A stretch of 64,000 nucleotides of DNA from Pseudomonas alcaliphila JAB1 (GCF_001941865.1 NZ_CP016162.1:496001-560000); one strand, 5' to 3'; counted from the stretch's first letter, positions 1-8,424 are shown. The notes: a model not told the origin generated them from the letters alone. Numbers and translations: made by a program.

Positions 1-1833
1 GAGCATTGCGGTGCACTGCGGGCAGCCAACGGCGACCAGCTCAGCGCCCGTTTCCTTGATGTCGACCATGCGCATGTCGGGGATGCGTTGCTTGCCGGGG
101 ATGTCGGTGATCGGCGCGCCGCCACCGCCGCCGCAGCAGCGCGAGCGGAAGCCCGAGCGTTCCATCTCCTTGACCTCGATGCCGATGGCCTTGAGCACGG
201 CGCGGGGGGCTTCGTACTCGCCGTTGTAGCGACCGAGGTAGCAGGGGTCGTGATAGGTGACGCTGGCGGCCTTGCTCTGGCCGAGGTTCAGCGCGCCCTT
301 GCGTACCAGCTCGTCGATAAAGGTGCTGTGGTGCAGCACCTGGTAGTGGCCGCCGAGGGCGCCGTACTCGTTCTTCAGTACGTGGAAGCTGTGCGGGTCG
401 CAGCTGACGATGCGCTTGAAGCGGTACTTGGCCAGGGTGGCGATATTGCGCTTGGCCAAGTGCTGGAAGGTCGCTTCGTCACCCAGGCGGCGAGCCACGT
501 CGCCGCTGTCGCGCTCTTCCAGGCCGAGCACGGCGAAGTCGACGTCGGCAGCCTTGAGGATCTTTACGAAGGCCCTTAGCGTTCTTTGGTTGCGCATATC
601 GAAGGCGCCGTCGCCGACCCAGAACAGCACGTCGGTCTCTTGCTTCTCGCCGAGCAGCGGCAGGTTGAGGTCGGCGGCCCAGTTCAGCCGGCCGCCGGGG
701 GCGAAGCCGCCCGGGTTATCGGTAGCAATGAGGTTTTCCAGCACTTCGGCGCCCTTGTTCGGCGTCGAGCCTTTCTCAAGCGTGAGATGACGGCGCATAT
801 CGACGATGGCATCGACGTGCTCGATCATCATCGGGCATTCCTCGACGCAGGCGCGGCAGGTGGTGCACGACCACAGGGTCTCGGCCTCCACCAGCGCCTT
901 GCCATTGAGGTCGACGATCGGCTGGTGCGGGCCGCCGCTGTGCTCGCCGAGCGGGATGCCCGGGTAGGGGCTGCCGGCGAACTTGGCGTCGTTACCACCG
1001 GCCAGGCCGATGACCATGTCCTGGATCAGTTTCTTCGGGTTCAGCGGCTGGCCGGCGGCGAAGGCCGGGCAGGCCGCTTCGCACTTACCGCACTGCACGC
1101 AGGCATCGAAGCCGAGCAACTGGTTCCAGGTGAAGTCGGTGGGTTTCTCCACGCCCAGTGGCGCCTTGGGGTCGTCCAGATCCAGGGCTTTCAGGCCGGT
1201 GGAGCGACCGCCGCCGAAGCGCTCGGCACGGCGGTGCCAGGCCAGGTGCAGGGCACCGGCGAAGGCGTGCTTCATCGGCCCGCCCCAGGTCATGCCGAAG
1301 AACAGCTCGGACACGCCCCAGGCCACGCCGACTGCCAGCACGGCGGCCAGAATCCAACCGCCGAAGTCGGCTGGCAGAATCCCGGCAACCGGCAGCGTGG
1401 CGATAAAGAAGCTGGCGGCGAACATCAGCAGGCTTTTCGGCAGGCGCATCCACGGACCCTTCGACAGCCGCGCCGGCGGGTTGCGCCGGCGCTTGGCGAC
1501 GAACAGCGCGCCGACGAACATCAGCACCGTGGCGCCCAGCAGGGCGAAGCCGAGGATGCGGCTGTGCAGGCCGAAACCATGCACGAGGTTGGCCAGCACG
1601 GCGGCCAGGACGAAGCCGCCGGCGGTGGCCACGTGGGTGTTGGCGATGTATTTATCGCGGGCCACCACATGGTGCAGGTCGACCATATAGCGCCGTGGCA
1701 TGGCCAGCAGGCCGCCCAGCCAGTCGACCTTGGCCGGGCGGCCGCGCCGCCACATGAAGAAGCGCTTGCCGGCACCGAGCACGGCCAGGCCGAGGGCGGC
1801 GAACAGCAGGATGGGGAGTAGGGTATTCAACAT
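1..1833 (-). CDS. dgcB: DgcB, dimethylglycine catabolism Fe-S oxidoreductase (C-terminus cut by window edge)
   Basis: Membrane-linked electron-transfer subunit that, with DgcA, demethylates dimethylglycine to sarcosine. The 611 visible codons show N-terminal hydrophobic segments, two ferredoxin-type 4Fe-4S motifs (C245-x2-C248-x2-C251-x3-C255P and C323-x2-C326-x2-C329-x3-C333P), then CCG-type cysteine-rich segments including DPCYLGRYNGEYE and RSRCCGGGGGA. It runs off base 1 just after CPQC. Two adjacent ATGs exist (1836 and 1833); AAGGAG at 1847-1842 gives 8 nt of spacing to 1833, which is taken as the start. It lies downstream of dgcA on the same strand, separated by a palindromic repeat. 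Family assignment rests on gene order and motifs. Confidence 0.9.
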   Translation of the reverse strand, partial: MLNTLLPILLFAALGLAVLGAGKRFFMWRRGRPAKVDWLGGLLAMPRRYMVDLHHVVARDKYIANTHVATAGGFVLAAVLANLVHGFGLHSRILGFALLGATVLMFVGALFVAKRRRNPPARLSKGPWMRLPKSLLMFAASFFIATLPVAGILPADFGGWILAAVLAVGVAWGVSELFFGMTWGGPMKHAFAGALHLAWHRRAERFGGGRSTGLKALDLDDPKAPLGVEKPTDFTWNQLLGFDACVQCGKCEAACPAFAAGQPLNPKKLIQDMVIGLAGGNDAKFAGSPYPGIPLGEHSGGPHQPIVDLNGKALVEAETLWSCTTCRACVEECPMMIEHVDAIVDMRRHLTLEKGSTPNKGAEVLENLIATDNPGGFAPGGRLNWAADLNLPLLGEKQETDVLFWVGDGAFDMRNQRTLRAFVKILKAADVDFAVLGLEERDSGDVARRLGDEATFQHLAKRNIATLAKYRFKRIVSCDPHSFHVLKNEYGALGGHYQVLHHSTFIDELVRKGALNLGQSKAASVTYHDPCYLGRYNGEYEAPRAVLKAIGIEVKEMERSGFRSRCCGGGGGAPITDIPGKQRIPDMRMVDIKETGAELVAVGCPQCTAML

Positions 1834-1877
1834 CATCTGGTCTCCTTGAAGGGACCGCAAAATCAACGCAGGACGGG

Positions 1878-1975
1878 TCCCCTCTCCCTCCGGGAGAGGG
1901 CTAGGGTGAGGGGCGAGCAGTCAGCGTCGCCCGAGAAACCCTCACCCCCGGCCCCTCTCCCAGGGGGAGAGGGGA
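1878..1975. repeat. intergenic palindromic repeat between dgcB and dgcA
   Basis: Two inverted arms of the type CCCCTCTCCC...GGGAGAGGG and CCCTCACCCC...GGGGGAGAGGGG face each other around a short spacer, giving a long hairpin in the dgcA-dgcB mRNA. There is no coding potential and no transposase nearby. It is typical of dispersed palindromes in Pseudomonas intergenic DNA and may modulate dgcB expression. Confidence 0.7.
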
Positions 1976-1982
1976 GCACTCG

Positions 1983-4043
1983 TCAGAAGTCCTTGCACAG
2001 CCGCAGCGCGTCGTAGATCGCTGCGTGGGTGTTGCGCTGGGCCACGCAGTCGCCGATGCGGAACAGCAGGTAGCCGTCGCCCGACTCGGAGAGGCAAGGC
2101 TGCGGCTTGATCGCGAACAGCGCTTCCACGTCGATCTGGCCCTTGTTGCGCGAGCCCTGCTTGAGCGCGTAGTACAGCGATTCGTCAGGCCGCACGCCGT
2201 TCTCCACCACCACCTGGTCGACCACGCGCTCTTCCTTGGCGCTGGTGTATTCGTTCTCCAGCACCGCCACCAGCTTGTCGCCCTCGCGGTAGACCTTCTC
2301 CAGCATCAGGTCGCCGGTCATGATCACTTCCTTGGGGTACAGGCTGCGGTAGTAGGTGGGGAAGCTGGTGCCGCCGATGGCCACGCCGGGCTTGATGTCG
2401 TCGGTGACGATCTCCACCTTGGCGCCTTTCTCGGCCATGAAATCGGCCACCGACATGCCGGTGAACTCGCAGATGGTGTCGTACACCAGCACGTTGTTGC
2501 CGACCGCGACCTTGCCGTCGAGCACGTCCCAGCTGCTCACCACCAGGCCTTCGGCCGAACCCCAGTGTTCGTTCTGCTCGAGGAAGGGGTGGCCGCCGTT
2601 GGCCAGCACCACGATATCCGGGCGCAGGTCGAGGATGGTCGCGGCATCGGCGCCGGTGCCCAGGCGCAGGTCGATGCCCAGCCGCGCCAGCTCCAGCTGG
2701 AACCAGCGGGTGATGCCGGCCATCTGGTCGCGTTGCGGCGCCTTGGCGGCGAGGTTGATCTGCCCGCCGAGGCTGGCCTGCTTCTCGAACAGGGTGACGT
2801 CATGGCCGCGTTCGGCGGCGACACGTGCTGCCTCCATGCCGGCCGGGCCGCCGCCGACCACCACCACCTTGCGCTTAGGACCTGTCGACTTTTCAATAAT
2901 GTGCGGCACGCCCATATATTCGCGGCTGGTGGCGGCGTTCTGGATGCACAGCACGTCCAGCCCCTGATACTGGCGGTCGATGCAGTAGTTGGCGCCGACG
3001 CACTGCTTGATCTGGTCGATCTGGCCCATCTTGATCTTGGCGATCAGGTGCGGGTCGGCGATGTGCGCACGGGTCATGCCGACCATGTCGACGTAGCCGC
3101 CTTCGAGAATGCGCGTGGCCTGGTTCGGATCCTTGATGTTCTGCGCGTGCAGCACCGGTACCTTGACCACTTCCTTGATGCCGGCCGCCAGGTGCAGGAA
3201 CGGCTCCGGCGGGAAGCTCATGTTGGGGATGACGTTGGCCAGGGTGTTGTGGGTGTCGCAACCTGATCCAACGACACCAATAAAGTCGAGCATGCCGGTG
3301 GCGTCGTAATAGGCGGCGATCTGTTTCATGTCCTCGTGGGACAGGCCGTCCGGATGGAATTCGTCGCCGGTGATGCGCATGCCGACGCAGAAGTCGTCGC
3401 CGACTTCCTTGCGCACGGCCTTGAGCACTTCCAGGCCGAACTTCATGCGGCCCTCGAAGGTGCCGCCCCATTCGTCGGTGCGCTTGTTCACGCGCGGTGA
3501 CCAGAACTGGTCGATCAGGTGCTGGTGCACGGCGGACAGTTCGACGCCGTCGAGACCGCCTTCCTTGGCGCGACGGGCGGCCTGGGCGTAGTTGCCGATG
3601 ACCCGCCAGATTTCCTCGACCTCGATGGTCTTGCAGGTGGCGCGGTGCACCGGCTCGCGGATACCGGACGGCGACATCAGGGTCGGCCAGTGGTAGCCGT
3701 CCCAACGCGAGCGGCGGCCCATGTGGGTAATCTGGATCATGATCTTGGCGCCGTGCTTGTGCATGGCGTCAGCGAGATTCTGGAAGTGCGGGATGATGCG
3801 GTCGGTGGACAGGTTCACCGAACTCCACCATTGCTGCGGGCTGTCGATGGCCACCACCGACGAACCGCCGCAGATCGCCAGACCGATGCCGCCCTTGGCC
3901 TTCTCCTCGTAGTACTTCACGTAGCGCTCGGTGGTCATGCCGCCGTCGGTGGCATAGACCTCGGCGTGCGCAGTGGAGAGCACGCGGTTGCGGATGGTCA
4001 GCTTGCCGATCTGGATCGGCTGGAACATTGCTTCGAAGGCCAT
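1983..4043 (-). CDS. dgcA: DgcA, dimethylglycine demethylase, FMN/Fe-S/FAD old-yellow-enzyme-type oxidoreductase
   Basis: Catalytic subunit for oxidative demethylation of dimethylglycine in glycine betaine and carnitine breakdown. It has 686 residues with the layout of the trimethylamine dehydrogenase/2,4-dienoyl-CoA reductase family: an FMN-binding TIM barrel (about 1-345), a Cys motif for an Fe-S cluster (about 348-366), and a C-terminal dinucleotide-binding domain starting VVVVGGGPAGMEAA. The Cys motif reads C348-VG-A351-NY-C354-x11-C366, so one of the four cysteines of the classical CxxCxxC-x-C motif is Ala. The ATG at 4043 has GAGGA about 8 nt upstream. It follows the DUF5943 gene and precedes dgcB, probably in one operon. 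Confidence 0.92.
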   Translation of the reverse strand: MAFEAMFQPIQIGKLTIRNRVLSTAHAEVYATDGGMTTERYVKYYEEKAKGGIGLAICGGSSVVAIDSPQQWWSSVNLSTDRIIPHFQNLADAMHKHGAKIMIQITHMGRRSRWDGYHWPTLMSPSGIREPVHRATCKTIEVEEIWRVIGNYAQAARRAKEGGLDGVELSAVHQHLIDQFWSPRVNKRTDEWGGTFEGRMKFGLEVLKAVRKEVGDDFCVGMRITGDEFHPDGLSHEDMKQIAAYYDATGMLDFIGVVGSGCDTHNTLANVIPNMSFPPEPFLHLAAGIKEVVKVPVLHAQNIKDPNQATRILEGGYVDMVGMTRAHIADPHLIAKIKMGQIDQIKQCVGANYCIDRQYQGLDVLCIQNAATSREYMGVPHIIEKSTGPKRKVVVVGGGPAGMEAARVAAERGHDVTLFEKQASLGGQINLAAKAPQRDQMAGITRWFQLELARLGIDLRLGTGADAATILDLRPDIVVLANGGHPFLEQNEHWGSAEGLVVSSWDVLDGKVAVGNNVLVYDTICEFTGMSVADFMAEKGAKVEIVTDDIKPGVAIGGTSFPTYYRSLYPKEVIMTGDLMLEKVYREGDKLVAVLENEYTSAKEERVVDQVVVENGVRPDESLYYALKQGSRNKGQIDVEALFAIKPQPCLSESGDGYLLFRIGDCVAQRNTHAAIYDALRLCKDF

Positions 4044-4094
4044 TACGGCATCCTCACGGTAAGCGCTCTAGCGGTTCCGCTGGAGGTGCTGGCG

Positions 4095-4131
4095 TCGCGG
4101 CTAAAACGGATCGCCGCCCGGCCCTCCCACG
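4095..4131. repeat. REP-like arm carrying the 14-nt GCCGCCC module
   Basis: The short stretch between dgcA and the DUF5943 gene contains a REP arm TCGCGGCTAAAAC followed by the module GGATCGCCGCCCGG (4108-4121) and CCCTCCCAC. The same module sits in three other repeats of this window (9316, 39570, 44365). Confidence 0.6.
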
Positions 4132-4148
4132 GATTTCTTATGGGTGGT

Positions 4149-4679
4149 TCAGAGTGGCCGGGTGACGAACAGGCCGTCGTCGTGGCCGTCCTCGGCTCCG
4201 CTGTATTCCTGCACGGTGACGGTGCGGATCGGGCTGCCCTTGGCGGCCAGAATCTGGTCGATGGCGCCGGAGAACCAGCCGGTGAACATGTAGTCGACCT
4301 TGCGGTTCACCTTGCCGTACACGTAGACGAAGGCCGAATGCTTGAGCTTGACCTCGGCGTGACCGCTTTCCAGGTCGAGCTTCTGCGTTTCGAACAGCCC
4401 CCAGCCGCGCTGCGACAGGCGCTTCATGTAGTGCTCGAACACCGCGGCGCCCTCGAGGCCGTGGCACTCGGCTTCCTTCTCGCACCAGTGCCAGGCGGAC
4501 TTGTAGCCGGCCTTGTAGAGGATCTCGGCGTACTTGTCGGCGCCGAGCACTTCCTCGATGCCCATGTGGTTGTTGACGAAGAAATGGCGCGGCACATACA
4601 GCATCGGCAGTGCGTCGGTGGTCCAGACGCCGGTTTCGTCGTCGACGGCGATGGGCATTTCGGGGGCGTGGGTGGCCAT
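4149..4679 (-). CDS. DUF5943 domain protein of the dimethylglycine operon
   Basis: A 176-residue protein of the DUF5943 family, conserved next to dgcAB in Pseudomonas; no biochemical role is established. No signal peptide or membrane segment is visible. The C-terminal half (YVYGKVNRKVDYMFTGWFSGAI onward in short pieces) recalls V4R-like or heme/ligand-sensing folds, a weak resemblance only. The ATG at 4679 is preceded by AGGAG at about 9 nt. It sits between the dipeptidase-like gene (upstream) and dgcA (downstream), all on the minus strand, so a role in dimethylglycine or sarcosine handling is inferred from context. Confidence 0.85.
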   Translation of the reverse strand: MATHAPEMPIAVDDETGVWTTDALPMLYVPRHFFVNNHMGIEEVLGADKYAEILYKAGYKSAWHWCEKEAECHGLEGAAVFEHYMKRLSQRGWGLFETQKLDLESGHAEVKLKHSAFVYVYGKVNRKVDYMFTGWFSGAIDQILAAKGSPIRTVTVQEYSGAEDGHDDGLFVTRPL

Positions 4680-4703
4680 GTACGGAAACTCCTGAGTTCG
4701 AAT

Positions 4704-4781
4704 TGTAGGAGCGGCTTTAGCCGCGAAGCTTCAGGGCATGCCGTCCCTTCGGGACAGATCGCGGCTGAAGCCGCTCCTACA
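4704..4781. repeat. inverted REP pair (TGTAGGAGCGGCTTTAGCCGCGA type)
   Basis: A REP unit at 4704-4726 and its inverted partner at 4759-4781 (ending GCCGCTCCTACA) surround a 32-bp loop with its own small hairpin GTCCCTTCGGGAC. It lies between the dipeptidase-like gene and the DUF5943 gene. This is the same repeat family as at 6034-6136. Confidence 0.8.
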
Positions 4782-4800
4782 GAAATTGGGGTGGAAGGGC

Positions 4801-5778
4801 TTACTCGCCCCAGACGTCTTTCAGTACCCTTACCCAGTTCTCGCCCATGACCTTGCGCACCACGCGCTCGGGCATGCCGCGCTTGAGCAGGGTCTCGGTG
4901 AGGTTGGGGAACTCGCCGACGGTGCGGATGCCCAGCGGGTTGACGATCTTGCCGAAGTTGGTCAGGCGCCGGGCGTAGCCCTTGTCGTGGGTCAGGTACT
5001 CGAAGAAGTCCTGGCCGTGGCCCTGGGTGAAGTCGGTGCCGATGCCGATGGCGTCTTCGCCGACCAGGTTCATCACGTATTCGATGGCCTCGGCGTAGTC
5101 ATCGATGGTCGAGTCGATGCCCTTGGCCAGGAACGGCGCGAACATGGTCACGCCAACGAAGCCGCCGTGGTCGGCGATGAACTTCAGCTCTTCATCGGAC
5201 TTGTTGCGCGGGTGTTCTTTCAGGCCTGAGGGCAGGCAGTGGGAATAGCACACCGGCTTCTTCGACTCGAGGATGAGTTCCTCGCTGGTCTTGGAGCCGA
5301 CGTGGGACAGGTCGCACATGATGCCAACGCGGTTCATCTCGGCGACGATCTCGCGGCCGAAGCCGGAAAGCCCGCCGTCGCGCTCGTAGCAGCCGGTGCC
5401 GACCAGGTTCTGGGTGTTGTAGCACATCTGCACGATGCCCACGCCGAGCTGCTTGAACACCTCGACGTAGCCGATCTGATCCTCGAACGCGTGGGCATTC
5501 TGGAAGCCGTAGAGAATGCCGGTCTTGCCTTGTTCCTTGGCCTTGCGGATGTCGGTGGTGGTGCGCACCGGGATGACTAGGTCGCTGTTCTCGCGGATCA
5601 GGTTATTGCTGGCGACGATGTTGTTCACCGTGGCCTGGAACCCTTCCCACACGGATACGGTGCAGTTGGCCGCGGTCAGGCCGCCCTTGCGCATGTCCTC
5701 GAACAGTTCGCGGTTCCACTTGGCGATGATCAGACCGTCGATGACGATGCTGTCGGCGTGCAATTCGGCTGGGCTCAT
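4801..5778 (-). CDS. M19 (renal dipeptidase-like) family protein, first gene of the dgc operon
   Basis: A 325-residue cytoplasmic protein of the M19 membrane-dipeptidase/amidohydrolase superfamily. Metal-site residues of the second half are recognisable: DLSH, YSH, the HPRNKSDEEL segment and a late GTDF. The usual N-terminal D-G-H-x-D metal ligands are replaced by IDGLIIAKW, so it is unlikely to be an ordinary binuclear zinc dipeptidase. It heads the minus-strand series dipeptidase-like, DUF5943, dgcA, dgcB, as in other pseudomonads, and probably acts on a betaine-derived compound; the substrate is unknown. The ATG at 5778 has only a weak Shine-Dalgarno. Confidence 0.88.
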   Translation of the reverse strand: MSPAELHADSIVIDGLIIAKWNRELFEDMRKGGLTAANCTVSVWEGFQATVNNIVASNNLIRENSDLVIPVRTTTDIRKAKEQGKTGILYGFQNAHAFEDQIGYVEVFKQLGVGIVQMCYNTQNLVGTGCYERDGGLSGFGREIVAEMNRVGIMCDLSHVGSKTSEELILESKKPVCYSHCLPSGLKEHPRNKSDEELKFIADHGGFVGVTMFAPFLAKGIDSTIDDYAEAIEYVMNLVGEDAIGIGTDFTQGHGQDFFEYLTHDKGYARRLTNFGKIVNPLGIRTVGEFPNLTETLLKRGMPERVVRKVMGENWVRVLKDVWGE

Positions 5779-5890
5779 CAGGCTTGTCCCCTAAACGGAT
5801 GCACCGAGTCGGTTGTCGGCGCTTTGGGGAGAGCTTATCCCTGGGGGGCAGGGCGACCCGGTGCAAAAACGACTGGGGGTTTGCCGAAAG

Positions 5891-5934
5891 CGTCAAGCCG
5901 AGGTCGTGGACGGATATGTGGCTCTGCATGTGGC
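5891..5934 (-). promoter_or_regulatory. possible AraC-type operator plus -35 element of the dipeptidase-dgc operon
   Basis: Reading the minus strand, GCCACAT occurs twice (5934-5928, 5921-5915; 13 nt start to start), followed 18 nt later by TTGACG (5896-5891), a near-consensus -35. Tandem half-sites beside a -35 box suit an AraC-family activator. GbdR, which controls dimethylglycine genes in Pseudomonas, is the obvious candidate, but I cannot confirm its consensus. No good -10 was found at 17 nt. Confidence 0.35.
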
Positions 5935-6033
5935 ATCCCGTTCCTACTGGCAGGTGTGCGTTCAATCGCTGCTCGTTGCGGGGTTGGCGCGAGTGCTATG
6001 AGACCGGATGCATCCCGGCCTGCGGTATCCCCC

Positions 6034-6136
6034 TGTAGGAGCGGCTTCAGCCGCGATCCGACCCGAAGGGGCGGGGGGCGCGGTCCATACCGAAAGAACG
6101 CGACATGGAAAGCTTCGCGGCTGAAGCCGCTCCTAC
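6034..6136. repeat. inverted REP pair (TGTAGGAGCGGCTTCAGCCGCGA type)
   Basis: REP at 6034-6056 and inverted copy at 6114-6136, near-identical to the pair at 4704-4781, downstream of the cdhR stop codon. Confidence 0.8.
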
Positions 6137-6150
6137 GGGCAGGTGTGCAT

Positions 6151-7095
6151 TCAGGCTGGTCGTTCGTGGCGATCCTGGCTGGGGCTGGCGGCGAAGCGCT
6201 TGCGATAACAGCGGGAGAAGTACGAGGCCGAATCGAAGCCGCAGGCCAGGCCCACCTCCAGCACGTTCAGATCGCTCTGGCGCAGCAACTGGCGCGCCTT
6301 GTCCAGGCGCAGGTCAAGGTAGAAGGCCGAAGGCGTGGTATCCAGATGATGACGAAACAGCCGCTCCAACTGGCGCACGGTGATGCCGGCCAACTCGGCC
6401 AGCGCCTCGGTGGACAGCGGTTGCTCGCACTGGCGCTCCATTTCGCCGATCACCCGCACCAGCTTCTTGTTGTGCAGGTCGTAGCGACTGGCCACCTGCA
6501 TGCGCTGGTGATCCAGGCGGGTGCGGATGCGGCTGACCACGAACTGTTCGGATACCTGCACCGCCAGCGGCTCGCCGTGTTCCTTGCCGATCAGGCCGAG
6601 CATCAGGTCGAGGCTGCTGGTGCCTCCGGCGCTGGTGATGCGTTTACCGTCGATCTCGAACAGTTCCTGGGTGACCAGCAGCGTCGGGTAGCGTTCGCGA
6701 AAGGCATCGATGGCTTCCCAGTGCAGGGTCAGGCGCTGGTGCTGGAACAGCCCGGCCTCGGCCAGCACGAAGCTGCCGGTGTCGATGGCGCCGAGCACTG
6801 CCAGTTCCGGTTCGCGCCGTTGCAGCCAGTGCGCCAGGTGATGGTCGTAGTGGGCCAGCGGCTCGAAACCGGCGACCACGAACAGCGCCTGGGTGTCAGC
6901 GGGCAGTTCCAGGCCGTCGTCGACGTTGAGCGACATGCCGTTGCTGGCCTGCACGGCATTGCCGTCCTGGCTGAGCAGGCGCCAGCGATACAACTCGCCG
7001 CGAAAGCGATTGGCCACGCGCAGCGGTTCGATGGCCGACATCAGGCCCATCATGGAAAAGCCGGGCAGCAGCAGTAAGCAGAAGGTCTGGGGCAT
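6151..7095 (-). CDS. cdhR: CdhR, GlxA/AraC-family regulator of carnitine catabolism
   Basis: A 314-residue transcriptional activator with an N-terminal DJ-1/PfpI (class I glutamine amidotransferase-like) sensing domain (about 1-175) and a C-terminal AraC double helix-turn-helix (about 205-310, including LAELAGITVRQLERLFRHH). In the elbow AIDTGSFVLAEAGL the usual nucleophile position is Asp, so the domain senses rather than catalyses. The start is placed at ATG 7095 (MPQTFCLLLLPGF); an in-frame ATG at 7179 would only add residues encoded by a dispersed repeat. It is divergent from caiX-cdhCAB, the arrangement known for the carnitine regulator of Pseudomonas. Confidence 0.88.
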   Translation of the reverse strand: MPQTFCLLLLPGFSMMGLMSAIEPLRVANRFRGELYRWRLLSQDGNAVQASNGMSLNVDDGLELPADTQALFVVAGFEPLAHYDHHLAHWLQRREPELAVLGAIDTGSFVLAEAGLFQHQRLTLHWEAIDAFRERYPTLLVTQELFEIDGKRITSAGGTSSLDLMLGLIGKEHGEPLAVQVSEQFVVSRIRTRLDHQRMQVASRYDLHNKKLVRVIGEMERQCEQPLSTEALAELAGITVRQLERLFRHHLDTTPSAFYLDLRLDKARQLLRQSDLNVLEVGLACGFDSASYFSRCYRKRFAASPSQDRHERPA

Positions 7096-7125
7096 GCAGG
7101 TCACAACGCCGGTGCAGGGTGGCAG

Positions 7126-7173
7126 GTAGCCCGGATGCAATCCGGGGCGGATTCCCGGATTGCATTGGGCTAC
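7126..7173. repeat. palindromic repeat GTAGCCCGGATGCAATCCGGG type
   Basis: Inverted arms GTAGCCCGGATGCAATCCGGG and CCCGGATTGCATTGGGCTAC. The same family recurs at 9384-9443. It lies between cdhR and its probable operator. Confidence 0.75.
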
Positions 7174-7223
7174 GGGCATATCGGAAAGATTAATGGGCCA
7201 GCATGGCTTTCATGCAAGCAGAA

Positions 7224-7249
7224 AGTCGGTATAGGTCAATAAATAGTCG
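7224..7249. promoter_or_regulatory. candidate CdhR operator in the cdhR-caiX divergent region
   Basis: AGTCG occurs at 7224-7228 and again at 7245-7249, exactly 21 bp apart (two helical turns, same face), with AT-rich sequence between. Direct half-sites at 21 bp are typical for AraC-family activators. It lies about 145 bp upstream of caiX. Confidence 0.4.
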
Positions 7250-7393
7250 CTCAAGTGCGAATGAGGCGTGAAATCGAAGCGTAAGGTGTTTTCATCGGGA
7301 GACGATATCCCCGAGCACGGTGGGGGTTCTGCCCGTTGGCAGGCCTCTAGAAGAACGAAATAAAACCGCTGTGAATCGATGAGGAGCACCCAG

Positions 7394-8326
7394 ATGAAAG
7401 GTCTTACCGCGCTGGCCGCGTGCTGCACCCTGAGCCTGTTCAGTACCTCCCTGCTGGCCGACGACGCCAGTTGCAAGAACGTTCGCATCGGCGCCGTCGG
7501 CTGGACCGACGTGGTCGCCACCACCGCCGTCGCCAGCGAACTGCTGCAGGGCCTCGGCTACGAAACCAAGCAGACCCAGGCGTCGCAACAGATCATCTTC
7601 GCCGGTATTCAGAAAGGGCAGATCGATGCCTTCCTCGGTTACTGGAAGCCGATCATGGACGACAACATCAAACCCTTCCTCGATGCTGGCGCGGTCAAGG
7701 TCGCTGCCGAGCCGTCGTTGAGCGATGCGGTGGCGGTACTTGCGGTGCCCAGCTACACCGCTGACAAGGGCCTGAAGACCCTGGCCGATATCGCCAAGTT
7801 CAAGGACGAGCTGGACGGCAAGATCTATGGCATCGAAGCCGGCTCGGGTGCCAACACCGCGATCCAGAAGATGATCGACTCCAATCAGTTCGGTCTGGGT
7901 GGCTTCAAGCTGGTGGAATCCAGCGAGGCTGGCATGCTCGCTGCCGTCGGCCGCGCCGCCCGTAGCGAGAAACCGGTGGTGTTCTTCGGCTGGAAGCCAC
8001 ACCCGATGAACCTGTCGATGCAGATCACCTACCTCACCGGCACCGAGGACGTGTTCGGCCCCAACGATGGCGCCGCCACTGTTTCCACCGTCACCGCGCC
8101 GGATTACGCCGAGCGTTGCCCCAACGCCAACCGTCTGCTCACCAGCCTGCGCTTTACCAGCGAGCAGGAGGCCGAGCTGATGCAGCCGATCATGGATCGC
8201 AAGGCGCCAGCGCAGGTGGCGCGTGACTGGATCAAGGCCAACCCGCAGGTGGTTGAAGCCTGGCTCGAGGGCGTCACCACGCTCGACGGCAAGCCCGCCA
8301 ACGCCGCGCTGGTCGCCGGCAACTGA
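7394..8326 (+). CDS. caiX: CaiX, periplasmic carnitine-binding protein
   Basis: A 310-residue solute-binding protein of the choline/betaine/carnitine ABC importer (OpuAC/ProX-like) family, with a signal peptide ([11 protein letters not shown]...STSLLA) and a mature start near DDASC. The motif [22 protein letters not shown] is characteristic of quaternary-amine binders that use aromatic cages. It delivers carnitine to a choline/carnitine permease encoded elsewhere. GAGGAG at 7381-7386 is 7 nt from ATG 7394, which decides this start over the ATG at 7379. It is first in the caiX-cdhC-cdhA-cdhB series and is followed by a terminator-like hairpin. Confidence 0.9.
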   Translation: MKGLTALAACCTLSLFSTSLLADDASCKNVRIGAVGWTDVVATTAVASELLQGLGYETKQTQASQQIIFAGIQKGQIDAFLGYWKPIMDDNIKPFLDAGAVKVAAEPSLSDAVAVLAVPSYTADKGLKTLADIAKFKDELDGKIYGIEAGSGANTAIQKMIDSNQFGLGGFKLVESSEAGMLAAVGRAARSEKPVVFFGWKPHPMNLSMQITYLTGTEDVFGPNDGAATVSTVTAPDYAERCPNANRLLTSLRFTSEQEAELMQPIMDRKAPAQVARDWIKANPQVVEAWLEGVTTLDGKPANAALVAGN

Positions 8327-8331
8327 TAGCA

Positions 8332-8365
8332 CGGCGCCGGTCTATTCGGCGCCAATTCCCTTTTT
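8332..8365 (+). terminator. terminator-like hairpin between caiX and cdhC
   Basis: GGCGCC (8333-8338) pairs with GGCGCC (8348-8353), both self-complementary, followed by AATTCCC and a five-T run. This may stop some transcripts after caiX so the binding protein is made in excess of the enzymes. Confidence 0.55.
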
Positions 8366-8424
8366 GCACAACGCCTGCGGCCCTGCCGTCGGCACTCGTT
8401 CGCCTCTGGAAAGGACAGTCGAAA

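Larger units (their letters stand above)
5779..6150. other. 372-bp intergenic region upstream of the dipeptidase-dgc unit
   Basis: No credible gene. It contains the likely promoter/operator of the minus-strand operon (direct GCCACAT repeats at 5934-5928 and 5921-5915, then TTGACG at 5896-5891) and, nearer cdhR, an inverted REP pair at 6034-6136. Confidence 0.7.

Noticed and set aside
7096..7179. Upstream in-frame start of cdhR
   Set aside because: The extra 28 residues come from a dispersed palindromic repeat; the GlxA-like domain starts at MPQTFCLLL.
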